A DNA stretch of 64,000 bases from DTPS01 sp049591295 (GTDB lineage Bacteria > Acidobacteriota > UBA4820 > DSQY01): assembly GCA_049591295.1 (NCBI GenBank), contig JBAWEQ010000202.1, positions 1-64,000 on the forward strand, read 5' to 3'. A model generated the notes under the pieces. That model searched no databases and was not told the origin of the DNA. It saw only the letters and a list, made by a program, of their open reading frames with translations. Position numbers and translations under genes: made by a program. Shown piece after piece: positions 26,386 to 35,337 of this stretch; the first letter of the stretch is position 1, and every line of letters begins with the position of its first letter.

Positions 26386-26439
26386 GGTCTTTCCCTCCGC
26401 AATGGTCTTCAGTTGAGAGCCTCCCCCGGCCCGTAGTGA

Positions 26440-26604
26440 CTAATCCGCGTCGCTGAATTCGGCCTTCGCCAAGCTGGCCAGGACCTCCGATGCCGCGGCC
26501 TCCGCTGCCGCGGCGCTGATGAACCCCTCACTTTCAGCGCTCATGACCCCGAGGGCCAGAAGACACAACCCCATGCCGACGACACGGTAACGCCCCGATT
26601 TCAT
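26440..26604 (-). CDS. 54-aa small secreted protein
   Basis: ATG 26604 follows AAGGGGGG. The product begins MKSGRYRVVGMGLCLLALG and ends LASLAKAEFSDAD, with an Ala-rich helix in the middle. The hydrophobic N-terminus resembles a signal peptide. It lies directly upstream of the OmpA-family gene, which suggests an envelope role (inference). Confidence 0.65.
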   Translation of the reverse strand: MKSGRYRVVGMGLCLLALGVMSAESEGFISAAAAEAAASEVLASLAKAEFSDAD

Positions 26605-26663
26605 TCTTACCCCCCTTGAGACCCCTCCCGCCCCTTTGAGTGCCGCCTTCGACCAGTGACTCT

Positions 26664-26692
26664 ACCATAGAACGCTTCGGGCTGTCCGGCAA
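26664..26692 (-). promoter_or_regulatory. Possible promoter of the small protein/OmpA operon
   Basis: Read on the minus strand, TTGCCG, a 17-base spacer and TATGGT lie 60 bases before ATG 26604. The match to sigma-70 consensus is moderate. Confidence 0.4.
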
Positions 26693-26872
26693 TCGGGCGC
26701 TCAAGCGATTTCCCCGGCCGATCGCACCCTCGCGGCAAAGGTCCTCGATACCGTGGCTCCGCCTTGAGAGGTCCTGACTACACTCCCTCCCCCCCGCATG
26801 CCTTTCTTGCCGCCGACCGATGGGGGTCTGCGCGGTGTACCTCAAGGATGAGAGGGGTTCTCGCGAAAACGA

Positions 26873-26904
26873 AAGGGCCCGGCCCCATCGAAGGCCGGGC
26901 CCTT
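26873..26904 (-). terminator. Intrinsic terminator of the Gly-rich secreted protein gene
   Basis: A perfect 12-bp stem AAGGGCCCGGCC/GGCCGGGCCCTT with an 8-base loop is followed on the minus strand by a TTTCGTTTT run. It begins 21 bases past the stop at 26926. Confidence 0.85.
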
Positions 26905-26925
26905 CATGGCGGCGTGCGCTGTCGG

Positions 26926-28020
26926 TCAGCGCTTGCTGCCTCCGCCGCCCTTGGCGGCCTTGAGGAAAATGTCGATGTAGGTCACGTTGTTCACGGGGTC
27001 AACCTTGGCCATGAACATGAGGTCGGCGGGTGCGACGGCGGGAGGTGGCGGTGTCAGCACCGTGTCCGCTCCAATGAGAATGTTGTTGGCGCTGGTCGAG
27101 AAGGTCAGCCGCCACCAGCCTTCCTTGGTCTCGCCCACGCTCATCACCTCGCGCTTCAGATTCCAGTTGTAGCCGTAAATGGCCTTGCCCCCGACGTTGA
27201 TCTCGGCGGTGTAGGGCTCGACGCGGACCGTCTGGCCCGCGACGTTATCCCACTTGTGCGCCGCCGCATTCCAGATGTACCCGCTGGTATCGGGCGGTGC
27301 GCTCTGGCTGCCGCCACCGGCCTCCAGTTTCTGAAGGGTCAGCCAGGCCTCTGTCGAATAGATCGTGGCGTAGTTCGGCGAGAAGGGATACTCGGTCGGC
27401 AACGGCGGGTCGGCGTTGGAAGTGCGCGCTCCCCAAACTTCATCAATGCCCTTACCGCTCGCCCACCACATCTGGAAGCCCAGCGCCGCCGGCGTGGAAG
27501 CGAAGGGCACGGTCTCCACGCGGACCACCGAACTCGCGCTCCACAGGGTGGCCTCCAGGTTGTCGCTCCAGTCGAGATAGGCGGCCGCAACAGGGTCGCC
27601 CGACATCATGTGGGCCGCCTGCCAGACGCTGTAGGCATCTTTCTGGATGTAAATGCGTGAAACCAGCGAAGGATCCACATCGGGCGGGGGGCAAGGCAGG
27701 AGGGCGGGGTCGCAGGCGACCTGAACCCCCATCGGATCGATCCATCCGTACCAGTAGTACCCCATCAGGCTGTAATCCAATCCGGCCGGGGGCTCACGGA
27801 ACGACAGAGTGCCGCCGCCGACCAACACGACGGGGTACGAGAGGTTGTTGCCCGTCGTCTCGACCTCGCCACCGCCGCCGCCGGGACCGCCGCCGCTGCC
27901 ACCAGAACCTCCTCCGTAGCCCTGTGCCAGGGCCGGCGCACCAAAGAGCAGGACCGCCAAGATCGCCAACAGAACCGAGCCGAAACGAGCATGAGCCCTC
28001 TTAATCCTTGGTGACATCAT
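26926..28020 (-). CDS. Gly-rich secreted protein of unknown function
   Basis: The 364-aa product has a signal peptide (FGSVLLAILAVLLFGAPALAQG) followed by a Gly/Ser linker (GGGSGGSGGGPGGGGG). The rest has Trp- and Tyr-rich segments such as MGYYWYGWIDPMG, WSDNLEATLW and GYIWNAAAHKWDNV, suggesting beta-rich extracellular modules. The end is Gly/Lys-rich. I do not recognise the family. GGGGAG precedes the double ATG at 28020. Upstream lie a six-residue ORF and two copies of a structured 108-bp element; downstream is a strong terminator, so it is a single-gene transcript. Confidence 0.82.
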   Translation of the reverse strand: MMSPRIKRAHARFGSVLLAILAVLLFGAPALAQGYGGGSGGSGGGPGGGGGEVETTGNNLSYPVVLVGGGTLSFREPPAGLDYSLMGYYWYGWIDPMGVQVACDPALLPCPPPDVDPSLVSRIYIQKDAYSVWQAAHMMSGDPVAAAYLDWSDNLEATLWSASSVVRVETVPFASTPAALGFQMWWASGKGIDEVWGARTSNADPPLPTEYPFSPNYATIYSTEAWLTLQKLEAGGGSQSAPPDTSGYIWNAAAHKWDNVAGQTVRVEPYTAEINVGGKAIYGYNWNLKREVMSVGETKEGWWRLTFSTSANNILIGADTVLTPPPPAVAPADLMFMAKVDPVNNVTYIDIFLKAAKGGGGSKR

Positions 28021-28124
28021 CGTCTTCTCCCCTGCCAGCCACCGGACCGCGACAACCGCTATGGTCCGCTAGGCCAGCATTGTGTCTTCTTTCCTGTCTT
28101 GAAGACCGCCATAGGACCGACCCA

Positions 28125-28145
28125 TCAGCACCGTTGTTCTCTCAT
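28125..28145 (-). CDS. Possible six-residue leader peptide
   Basis: A perfect AGGAGGT five bases before ATG 28145 is followed by codons for MREQRC and a TGA. It lies between the structured element and the secreted protein gene. A translated leader is plausible but unproven. Confidence 0.35.
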   Translation of the reverse strand: MREQRC

Positions 28146-28158
28146 CGCACCTCCTGTC

Positions 28159-28266
28159 TAGACACCAAGGCCGGCGCCACTCATCGCGCGCCGGCCGGTT
28201 TCACCACTGGCTCCCCGGGGGCAAGGTGACCACTTGCATCCCCCGGATCACTGCCTCCGGGCGTTC
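28159..28266 (-). repeat. 108-bp structured element, copy 1
   Basis: A 9-bp stem GGCCGGCGC/GCGCCGGCC and a second hairpin CCGGGGGCAAG/CTTGcatCCCCCGG are separated by GGTTTCACCACTGG. The element matches copy 2 at 104 of 108 positions. Confidence 0.85.
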
Positions 28267-28370
28267 TTGGCTCCACACCCTTTGATCTCGACTCCGCCAG
28301 ACCCCGCTCGCAGCCAGGGCGGATAAGCAGGCCTCCCCTTCCTTAAGGCCGCGCGGGTCCTTCCACCTTA

Positions 28371-28478
28371 TAGACACCAAGGCCGGCGCTGCTCATCGCG
28401 CGCCGGCCGGTTTCACCACTGGCTCCCCGGGGGCAAGGTGACCACTTGCATCCCCCGGATCATAGCCTCCGGGCGTTC
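28371..28478 (-). repeat. 108-bp structured element, copy 2
   Basis: It is a direct repeat of 28159-28266, offset by 212 bases. Two of the four differences fall in the first hairpin loop, and both stems are intact. It may be a cis-regulatory RNA or a dispersed element. Confidence 0.85.
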
Positions 28479-28535
28479 CCCAATATCAGCACTTCGGCTG
28501 TCGATGGTTCCTGGCCGTTCCGGCCGCCGAAACGG

Positions 28536-28576
28536 TCAGACACTCCTCCGCTCTCCCAGAAATGCTCAGACACTCC
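28536..28576. repeat. Paired TCAGACACTCC motifs, possible IS-end remnant
   Basis: TCAGACACTCC occurs at 28536 and 28566, 30 bases apart. Spaced short direct repeats of this type are found at the ends of some insertion sequences. No transposase is nearby. Confidence 0.35.
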
Positions 28577-28984
28577 CGCTTCAGGAAGAGCGTGGACGGA
28601 GCGTATAACCCTCCTCTGCCCATTTCCTCCCGGGGGACCTCCCGCCTCGGCTGGGAGACGACACAACCGCCGCGGAGCGCCATCCGGTGACCGTCATCTT
28701 GCGACCCTCGCACTCCACTTCTCAACGCGGGAGCACATTGGGGGCCCACCTTCACGAATTTCTGCATGGATCGGTGCAATCCAAGTGCCACCGAGAGAAG
28801 ACGGCCGCATGAGGCAGGGGGGGGCGTCGGGTGACGTTGGTTGTCGTTTCCGGGGAGACAAATTTTGACCAAAGTAGCAAAAACGCCGAAACCCTATATC
28901 CAGCTCCCAGCTTTTCTAGCGTCTTTTCGTGGAATCCTTAACCCCAAAATCCGTGATTGAAATGCGGGTGGCTTCGGCCAAGGT
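28577..28984. other. Intergenic region without a recognisable gene
   Basis: Open frames exist on both strands, but none has a ribosome binding site or a recognisable motif. An AT-richer stretch near 28860-28970 stands out from the GC-rich surroundings. Confidence 0.5.
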
Positions 28985-29216
28985 TCAGGTTCACGGGGGG
29001 AAGACATTGTCTTTTGGACGGGGAGGGCCAGTCCCTCCCCGCCCCACGGGCAAAGCCCGATGGGGCGCCACCCCACCCTTGGGGCTTCCTCCCCCGGATC
29101 AAGTCCGGGGTCGGAGGCACCCCAAATCCCTTGGCGGGTGAAGACCGTCTTTCGCGAAATCCACGTTCCATCTGCCTTTCGGCACCAGTCCCATGTCCCA
29201 TCGCGGGATTTGGGTT
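28985..29216. repeat. Three-hairpin dispersed repeat, copy 2
   Basis: It has the same three stems as at 22690-22905, in the same orientation: CGGGGAGGG/CCCTCCCCG, CGGGC/GCCCG and CCCCGGA/TCCGGGG. The 5' lead-in TTCACGGGGGGAAG matches as well. The remaining gap to 29559 shows no clear gene. Confidence 0.85.
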
Positions 29217-29559
29217 AACGCTTCCTGTTCAGAAGTCCAGCGTGGCGAGAAGGAAATTCGCGGCCCCCCAACCGGCGGCTCGTCGGTGCGCATTGGGCGA
29301 AAGACCATGCTGGTCATGGCCCCCTTGGCCTGGATGGTCTTTGCCGACAGGCGCCCGTTCCGATGGCGGCGCGCGGGGGCCCACCCCATCGCAGGTGGGC
29401 GGTGACGTTCACTCGCTCCTTTCAGACGGGCCTTTCTGATCACGCTGGAGGCTGCACCGCTTCACTGCGCTAGCCCGAAGCATTCGCCTGCCTCGCGCGC
29501 CGGATGCCGCGGCTGACCATCACGCTTGGGGGCGGGGTCTCGAGCGCCAGACCCTCGGA

Positions 29560-30675
29560 TCAGGGGGCGAGAGCGGGCCCGAAGGTTCGGCCGGCGGCGG
29601 CGGAGAAAGCCCGCGCGTATCCGTCCAGGAGGGATGTGACCACCTCCTTCACGGTGGAGATCTTCTCCGCCCTGTAGGCGTTCGACCCGGCGAAGGCGAA
29701 TCCCAGCTTCATCCTGTCCCTCACCGCGTTCATCAGGGCGAGGGCGATGCAGTAGGGGCTCTTCTGGTAATCGCAGCTCACGAGGCAGTGGTAGGGGCAC
29801 TTGAAGGGCGTCCGCTTTCCGGCCGCCACCTCGTCGAGGAAGCCGTTGCGGATGGCGCGGCCGGGAAGGCCCACGGGGCTCTTGATGATCACCATATCCT
29901 CGGGGCCGGCGTCGATGTAGGCCTGCTTGAAGCCGGCCGCCGCGTCGCACTCCTCGGTGGTCACGAAGCGGGTGGCCATCTGGACCCCCGAGGCTCCCGC
30001 CGCCATGGCGCCGTACAGGTCCTCTCCGGTGTAGATGCCGCCCGCGGCGATGACCGGAATGGACCGGCCGTCCTCCTTGCCCGCCGCCTCCGCCTCCTTC
30101 AGCACGGGTTCGAGCAGGGCTTCGAGGGCGAAGGCGGGGTCTTCCAGCTGCTCTTCCTTGAATCCGAGGTGGCCGCCGGCCTTCGGCCCCTCCACCACGA
30201 GGGCGTCCGGGCGGTAGCGGTACTTGTCGAGCCACTTCCGGACGACGATCCGCGCCGCCCTCGCCGAGGAGACGATGGGCACCAGCTTGGTGGTAGTCGA
30301 GCCCTCCAGGAAGGACGGCAGGTTCAGGGGCAGCGCCGCCCCCGAGAAGATGAACTCCACCTTCTCCTCGATGGCCGTCCTCGCCATGTCGGCATAGTTT
30401 GAAAGAGGCACGAGGATGTTTACTCCCAGGAGCCCCTTGGTGGCCTCGCGCGCCTTCCGGATCTCGGCCCGCAGGACGCGGCGATTGGCCTCCAGGAAAT
30501 TTGCGAAGTAGTCCGACTCCTCCATGCCGATTCCGGCGGTGGCGATGACCCCCACTCCGCCCTCGTTGGCGACGGCGGAGGCCAGACCGGAGAGGGAGAT
30601 GCGCACGCCCATGCCTCCCTGCACGACGGGGAGCTGGGCGGTGTATTGACCGATGCGAAGGGGCGCTGGTTTCAT
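29560..30675 (-). CDS. Nitronate monooxygenase-family flavoprotein
   Basis: The 371-aa product is a TIM-barrel FMN enzyme of the NPD/2-nitropropane dioxygenase family. It starts with LPVVQGGMGVRISLSGLASA and carries GLLGVNILVP, VVEGPKAGGHLGF and VIAAGGIYTGEDLYGAMAAG, the phosphate-binding end of the barrel. A Cys cluster near the C-terminus (CPYHCLVSCDYQKSPYC) is unusual for a plain nitronate monooxygenase and suggests a metal site or disulphides. The family also includes FabK-type enoyl reductases, so the substrate is open. TGGAG precedes ATG 30675. Confidence 0.85.
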   Translation of the reverse strand: MKPAPLRIGQYTAQLPVVQGGMGVRISLSGLASAVANEGGVGVIATAGIGMEESDYFANFLEANRRVLRAEIRKAREATKGLLGVNILVPLSNYADMARTAIEEKVEFIFSGAALPLNLPSFLEGSTTTKLVPIVSSARAARIVVRKWLDKYRYRPDALVVEGPKAGGHLGFKEEQLEDPAFALEALLEPVLKEAEAAGKEDGRSIPVIAAGGIYTGEDLYGAMAAGASGVQMATRFVTTEECDAAAGFKQAYIDAGPEDMVIIKSPVGLPGRAIRNGFLDEVAAGKRTPFKCPYHCLVSCDYQKSPYCIALALMNAVRDRMKLGFAFAGSNAYRAEKISTVKEVVTSLLDGYARAFSAAAGRTFGPALAP

Positions 30676-31066
30676 GTATTCACTCCAGCAGGGTCAAGCG
30701 GCGGGCGGTTCGGAACCCCAAGGGCCTTGAGTTCCGATTGGATCGGGGCGCCGGTGGGGATCGGCCGTAAACCGATTGCCCCGGGATACCCGATTCGAAA
30801 AGTTCTTCGCACCGCGGCGAAGCACCGGGCTTCCCGTAGCCGACGGCCGTAGTAGATCACGAATCGGCCTGCTGGGCAATGCGGAAGATTTCCCTGAAGG
30901 GATGGCGGACTGAACCCGTAAAATCCTTCCCGCGGCCGAATGTCATCCGTGCGCCATATCAGCCAAGGTCTGCCTCCTCACCCCTGCTTGGGCGTACGGG
31001 CTCGCTGAGTGGTAGGATGGCTGCGGCTCCTTCCCCCGTTGGGTAGGGAGGGCACGGGAGACCTTG
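30676..31066. other. Intergenic region between divergent genes
   Basis: This 391-base gap between divergent genes must hold both promoters. No strong -35/-10 pair is seen and the short frames lack ribosome binding sites. Confidence 0.5.
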
Positions 31067-31525
31067 ATGCCTGAAGTCTTTGTGGACGCGGACGGCTGCC
31101 CGGTGAAGAAGGAAATCTACCGCGTGGCGGGGCGGCACGGCTTGGATGTGACGCTGGCGTCGAACTCCCGGATGCAGGTGCCGGACGAGACGTGGATCCG
31201 GCTCGTGGTGGTCAGCGGCGGATTCGATGCGGCGGACGATTGGATCGTGGAGCACGCGGCGGCCGGCGACATCGTGGTGACGGCCGACATCCCGCTGGCG
31301 GACCGCTGTCTCAAGAAGGGCGTGCGGGCGCTGACCCCAACCGGCAAGGTCTTCACGCAGGACTCCATCGGGGAGGCCATGGCCAGCCGCGAACTCCTCT
31401 CCTACCTCCGCGAAATGGGCACCGTCACCGGCGGTCCCGCTCCCTTTTCTCCCAAGGACCGCTCCCGCTTTCTCCACGAACTGGACCAGCTCATCAAAGA
31501 CGCGCTCAAGAGGGCGGAACCTTAG
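31067..31525 (+). CDS. YaiI/YqxD family protein (UPF0178, DUF188)
   Basis: The 152-aa product has the family signatures VFVDADGCPVKKEIYRVAG at the N-terminus, GDIVVTADIPLADRCLKKG in the middle and FTQDSIGEAMASRELLSYLR after it. The fold is PIN/NYN-like with conserved acidic residues, so a nuclease role has been proposed for the family. GGGAG lies nine bases before ATG 31067; a TTG one codon upstream is not needed. It stands alone between the nitronate monooxygenase and the S46 peptidase. Confidence 0.92.
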   Translation: MPEVFVDADGCPVKKEIYRVAGRHGLDVTLASNSRMQVPDETWIRLVVVSGGFDAADDWIVEHAAAGDIVVTADIPLADRCLKKGVRALTPTGKVFTQDSIGEAMASRELLSYLREMGTVTGGPAPFSPKDRSRFLHELDQLIKDALKRAEP

Positions 31526-31693
31526 TCCGGAGGCTCGCGAGCAGCCGTATGCCATCCTTGCCTTTCATCACTATCGCTGGAAGGCGGACCTGGGCCTGCG
31601 GAAGAACTGAGACAGCCGGGGGCTGGTGAAACGACGCGTCACGGGGTATCTTGGCTCCCTGGTGATGTGTCGTTCTGACGAAGAGGAGGCACT

Positions 31694-33799
31694 ATGACCC
31701 ACCCGAGGACTCTCCTGAGAACCCTTTCTACGCTGACGCTGGCGGCCGCGTCCGTGCTGGCCCTCTCCACGGCGATCAGGGCCGACGAGGGGATGTGGAC
31801 CTACGAACATCCACCCGTCCAGCTTATCCAGAAGCGGTTCGGCTTCACGCCGACCCAGGCGTGGCTGGACCACCTCCGCCTCTCCTCCACCGGCATCGGC
31901 GGGGGCAGCGGCTCCTTCGTGTCGCCCGACGGGCTCATCCTCACCAACCACCACGTGGCCCGCATGTACCTCCAGGAGCTCTCCACTCCCCAGCACAACT
32001 ACGTGGAGGACGGCTTCTACGCCAAGACCCTGGCCGACGAGATGAAGGTTCCCGGCGCCATGATCGAGGTGCTGGTGTCCATGAAGGACGTCACGCCCGA
32101 AGTGACCGGGGCGGTCAAGCCCGCGACCACGCCCGCCCAGGCCCAGCAGGCGCGGGAAGCCGAGATGGCGCGGATCGAGAAGGAGTGCCTCGCGAAGACC
32201 GGCCTCCACGGCAGGGTGGTCACCCTCTACGGCGGCGCCCGCTACATGCTCTACCGCTACAAGGAGTACACGGACGTGCGCGTGGTGATGGCCCCCGAGG
32301 AGAAGGCGGCCTACTTCGGCGGCGACGAGGACAACTTCTACTATCCGCGCTACGACCTCGACTTCAGCTTTCTCCGGGTGTACGAGGACGGCAAACCCGC
32401 GCACACCCCCGATTACCTTCAGTTCGATCCCGTCGGCGTGACCGACGGCATGCCCATCTTCGTCTCGGGCCACCCGGGTCGGACCGACCGCTTGGACACC
32501 CTGGCCCAGCTCTCCTATTTCCGGGATGACAGCTATCCCGCCATGCTCTCCCATCTCGCGGGCTTGGACGCGGCCCTCACGGCCTACGGCAAGAAGGGGC
32601 CCGAGCAGGCGCAGGAAGCGCAGTCCATGCTCTTCTTCATCCACAACGCCATCAAGGCCCTCACGGGCGAGTACGACGGGCTCAAGGACCCCGACCTGAT
32701 GGCCGAGAAGGCCAGCCAGGAGAAGGCCCTGCGCGAGGCGGTCGAGAAGAATCCGGCGCTGCGGCATTACGGGGACGCCTGGAAACAGGTCGAAAAGGCG
32801 GTGGCCTGGGAGCGCGCCCACTTCAAGGAGATCACCTACGAGGGCCAGGTCTTCGACGGCTACGGCCTGACGGGCGCGGCGATGAACGTCCTGCGCTACG
32901 CCGAGGAGGTGAAGAAGCCCGACGCCGAGCGGCTGAACGGCTACCACGACTCCCAGCTTCCCGGCCTCATGAGGCGCCTGAAGGCACCGCGGCCCTACTA
33001 CAAGGGGATGAGCCAGGCCGTCATGGCCTTCGAGCTGACCACCCTGCGGGACAAGCTCGGCCCCGAAGACCCCTTCGTGAAGTCTCTCCTTCATGGCAAG
33101 ACCCCCGACCAGCGGGCCGCCGAGGTCATGGGCGGCACCCGCCTTGATGACGCTGCCTACCGCGCCTCGCTCCTGAAGGACAACGGCGCGGCGGTGAAAT
33201 CCTGCAAGGATCCGCTCATCGCCTTCGTCCGCCTCATGGATCCGACCCTCCGGCGCGTCCACAAGGCCATCAAGGACGACGTGGAGGCGGTGGTCCAGCC
33301 CGCCCTCACGGAGATCGCCAAGGCCCAGTTCGCGGTCTACGGCGACAAGGTCTACCCCGACGCCACGGGCACCCTCCGCCTGGCCTTCGGGACCGTCAAG
33401 GGCTATCCCTTCGACACGAGCGAGGTGCCCTACAAGACCACCTTCTACGGCCTCTATGACCGTGCCTACAGCTTCAACAACCAGGGCGATTTCCAGCTCA
33501 GCAAGATGGAGGAAGCCAAGCTCGGCCAGCTCGACCTCAAGACCCCGCTGGACTTCGTCTGCACCGCCGACATCACGGGCGGCAACTCGGGGAGCCCCAT
33601 CGTGGACAAGGAGGGCAAGCTCGTGGGCCTCGTATTCGACGGGAACCCGCAGAGCAACCCCAACACCTTCGTCTACTCCGAGAAGGTCGCGCGCTGCGTG
33701 GCCGTGGATACGCCCGCCATCCTGGAGGCCCTCACCAAGCTCTACGGCGCGGACCGCGTGGTCCAGGAGCTGACGGCCGCCGCCAAGGGCCAGGGCTGA
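31694..33799 (+). CDS. S46 family dipeptidyl-peptidase (DPP7-like), copy 2
   Basis: The 701-aa product is a paralogue of 393-2525, similar over the full length. A clear signal peptide (LSTLTLAAASVLALSTAIRA) is followed by DEGMWTYEHPPVQLIQKRFG. Catalytic motifs are TNHHVA (His near residues 86-87) and GGNSGSP (Ser about 632), with Gly 18 residues later in FDGN, as in DPP7. GAGGAGG precedes ATG 31694. An intrinsic terminator follows. Two such enzymes suggest heavy use of peptides as a carbon and nitrogen source (inference). Confidence 0.95.
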   Translation: MTHPRTLLRTLSTLTLAAASVLALSTAIRADEGMWTYEHPPVQLIQKRFGFTPTQAWLDHLRLSSTGIGGGSGSFVSPDGLILTNHHVARMYLQELSTPQHNYVEDGFYAKTLADEMKVPGAMIEVLVSMKDVTPEVTGAVKPATTPAQAQQAREAEMARIEKECLAKTGLHGRVVTLYGGARYMLYRYKEYTDVRVVMAPEEKAAYFGGDEDNFYYPRYDLDFSFLRVYEDGKPAHTPDYLQFDPVGVTDGMPIFVSGHPGRTDRLDTLAQLSYFRDDSYPAMLSHLAGLDAALTAYGKKGPEQAQEAQSMLFFIHNAIKALTGEYDGLKDPDLMAEKASQEKALREAVEKNPALRHYGDAWKQVEKAVAWERAHFKEITYEGQVFDGYGLTGAAMNVLRYAEEVKKPDAERLNGYHDSQLPGLMRRLKAPRPYYKGMSQAVMAFELTTLRDKLGPEDPFVKSLLHGKTPDQRAAEVMGGTRLDDAAYRASLLKDNGAAVKSCKDPLIAFVRLMDPTLRRVHKAIKDDVEAVVQPALTEIAKAQFAVYGDKVYPDATGTLRLAFGTVKGYPFDTSEVPYKTTFYGLYDRAYSFNNQGDFQLSKMEEAKLGQLDLKTPLDFVCTADITGGNSGSPIVDKEGKLVGLVFDGNPQSNPNTFVYSEKVARCVAVDTPAILEALTKLYGADRVVQELTAAAKGQG

Positions 33800-33832
33800 G
33801 GGGCTTCGCCCCACAGACTCTCCGCAACACAG

Positions 33833-33866
33833 AAGGGGGAGGGCCGGTTTGGCTCTCCCCCTTTTT
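33833..33866 (+). terminator. Intrinsic terminator after the second S46 peptidase
   Basis: A 13-bp stem with one G-U pair, AAGGGGGAGGGCC/GGCTCTCCCCCTT, is followed by TTT after the stem. Confidence 0.88.
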
Positions 33867-33936
33867 GGTGGAGGGTGGAGGGTGGAGGGAAGAATGGGAG
33901 GGCAGCTTCCTTGAGGCGCCCGAACCCCGATTCATC

Positions 33937-35337
33937 TCAGGCGGCGTTCTGGCCGCCCTGCGCCTGGACCTCCCTGACCAGCTCGCCGACGAAGGACTTG
34001 GCGTCGCCGAAGAGCATGAGCGTGCGATCGAGGTAGTAGAGCTCGTTGTCCACGCCCGCGAAGCCCGGGTTCATGCTGCGCTTGATCACCATCACCGTCC
34101 GCGCCTTGTCGGTGTCGATGATGGGCATGCCGTAGATGGGACTCCCCTTGTCGTGCCGGGCCGCGGGGTTGGTCACGTCGTTGGCGCCGATGACGAGGGC
34201 CACGTCCGCCTGGGGGAGTTCCGAATTGGCCTCCTCCAGATCCACGAGCGCGTCGTAGGGGATGTTCGCTTCGGCCAGGAGCACGTTCATGTGGCCGGGC
34301 ATACGGCCCGCCACGGGGTGGATGGCGAACCTCACATTGACGCCGTTCCTGGTGAGCAGGTCGTACAGCTCGCGCACCTTGTGCTGGGCCTGGGCGGCAG
34401 CCATGCCGTAGCCCGGAACCACGATGACGGAGGAGGCGTTCAACAGGATGCCCGCGGCCTCCTCCGCGCTCGCGCTCCGGTAGGTCTTTCTCTCGCCCGT
34501 CTCCGCCACCACTCCGCTGACCTGCCCGAAGGCCCCGAAGAGGACGTTGGCGAAGGAGCGGTTCATGGCCTTGCACATGATGATCGAGAGGATGAGACCC
34601 GAGCTGCCGTCCAGCGAGCCCGCGATGATGAGCAGCTTGTTGTTGAGGACGAATCCCATGGCCGCGGCGGAGAGGCCCGCGTAGGAGTTCAGAAGGGAGA
34701 TGACGGTGGGCATGTCGGCGCCGCCGATGGGGACGATGAGCAGAACCCCGAACACCAGGGCCAGCGCGGCCATGAGCAGGAACAGGGAGTGGCTCCCGGG
34801 ATGGATCACGAGGACGACGGCGATGGTTGCGGCGGCCCCCAGGATGCCCAAATTGACGAAATTCTGGCCCCTGTAGGTGATGGGCCTCTGCGGGAGGATC
34901 TCCTGCAGCTTGCCCGTGGCCATGAGGCTGGCGGTGAACGTCAGGTAGCCGAGGATGACCTCCAGGGTGAGCGCCCCCATCGTGAAGCGGTCCATCTCCT
35001 GGTGGCCCGCCCGCAGGAAGTACTCCGCCGTCCCTACGAGGGCCGCCGCCAGGGCGCCGAAGGCGTGCGAAAGCGCCGTCCGCTGAGGCACGGCCGTCAT
35101 GGGCATCATGGCCATGGGGATGCCGATGACGGTGCCGATGACGAAGGCCACGGCGATCCACTGGTAGTGGGCCACCTCCGGACGAAGCAGGGTTCCCCCC
35201 ACGGCGAGCACCATGCCGACAACGCCCGTGATGACGCCCCGGCGGGCGGTAGGCACCGAGCTCAGCCAGTGCAGGGCCAGAATGAAGCAGACGGCCGAGA
35301 GGACGTAGACGAGCTGGATCCAGTGGTCGATGCCCAT
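33937..35337 (-). CDS. pntB: NAD(P) transhydrogenase subunit beta
   Basis: The 466-aa subunit has an N-terminal half of about eight to nine membrane helices and a C-terminal NADP(H)-binding domain III (VPGYGMAAAQAQHKVRELYD, HPVAGRMPGHMNVLLAEANI, VIGANDVTNPAA). With PntA it couples proton import to hydride transfer from NADH to NADP+ in the inner membrane. The start ATG at 35337 overlaps the stop of the small alpha subunit (TGATG). It is the last gene of pntAA-pntAB-pntB and converges on the S46 gene. Confidence 0.96.
   Translation of the reverse strand: MGIDHWIQLVYVLSAVCFILALHWLSSVPTARRGVITGVVGMVLAVGGTLLRPEVAHYQWIAVAFVIGTVIGIPMAMMPMTAVPQRTALSHAFGALAAALVGTAEYFLRAGHQEMDRFTMGALTLEVILGYLTFTASLMATGKLQEILPQRPITYRGQNFVNLGILGAAATIAVVLVIHPGSHSLFLLMAALALVFGVLLIVPIGGADMPTVISLLNSYAGLSAAAMGFVLNNKLLIIAGSLDGSSGLILSIIMCKAMNRSFANVLFGAFGQVSGVVAETGERKTYRSASAEEAAGILLNASSVIVVPGYGMAAAQAQHKVRELYDLLTRNGVNVRFAIHPVAGRMPGHMNVLLAEANIPYDALVDLEEANSELPQADVALVIGANDVTNPAARHDKGSPIYGMPIIDTDKARTVMVIKRSMNPGFAGVDNELYYLDRTLMLFGDAKSFVGELVREVQAQGGQNAA

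Noticed and set aside
28159..28478. Known riboswitch (c-di-GMP, cobalamin or fluoride types considered)
   Set aside because: Class-defining conserved strings were not found on either strand.
30672..30860. Small minus-strand ORF of 62 aa before the nitronate monooxygenase-like gene
   Set aside because: No ribosome binding site and an Arg/Pro-rich composition typical of random GC-rich frames.
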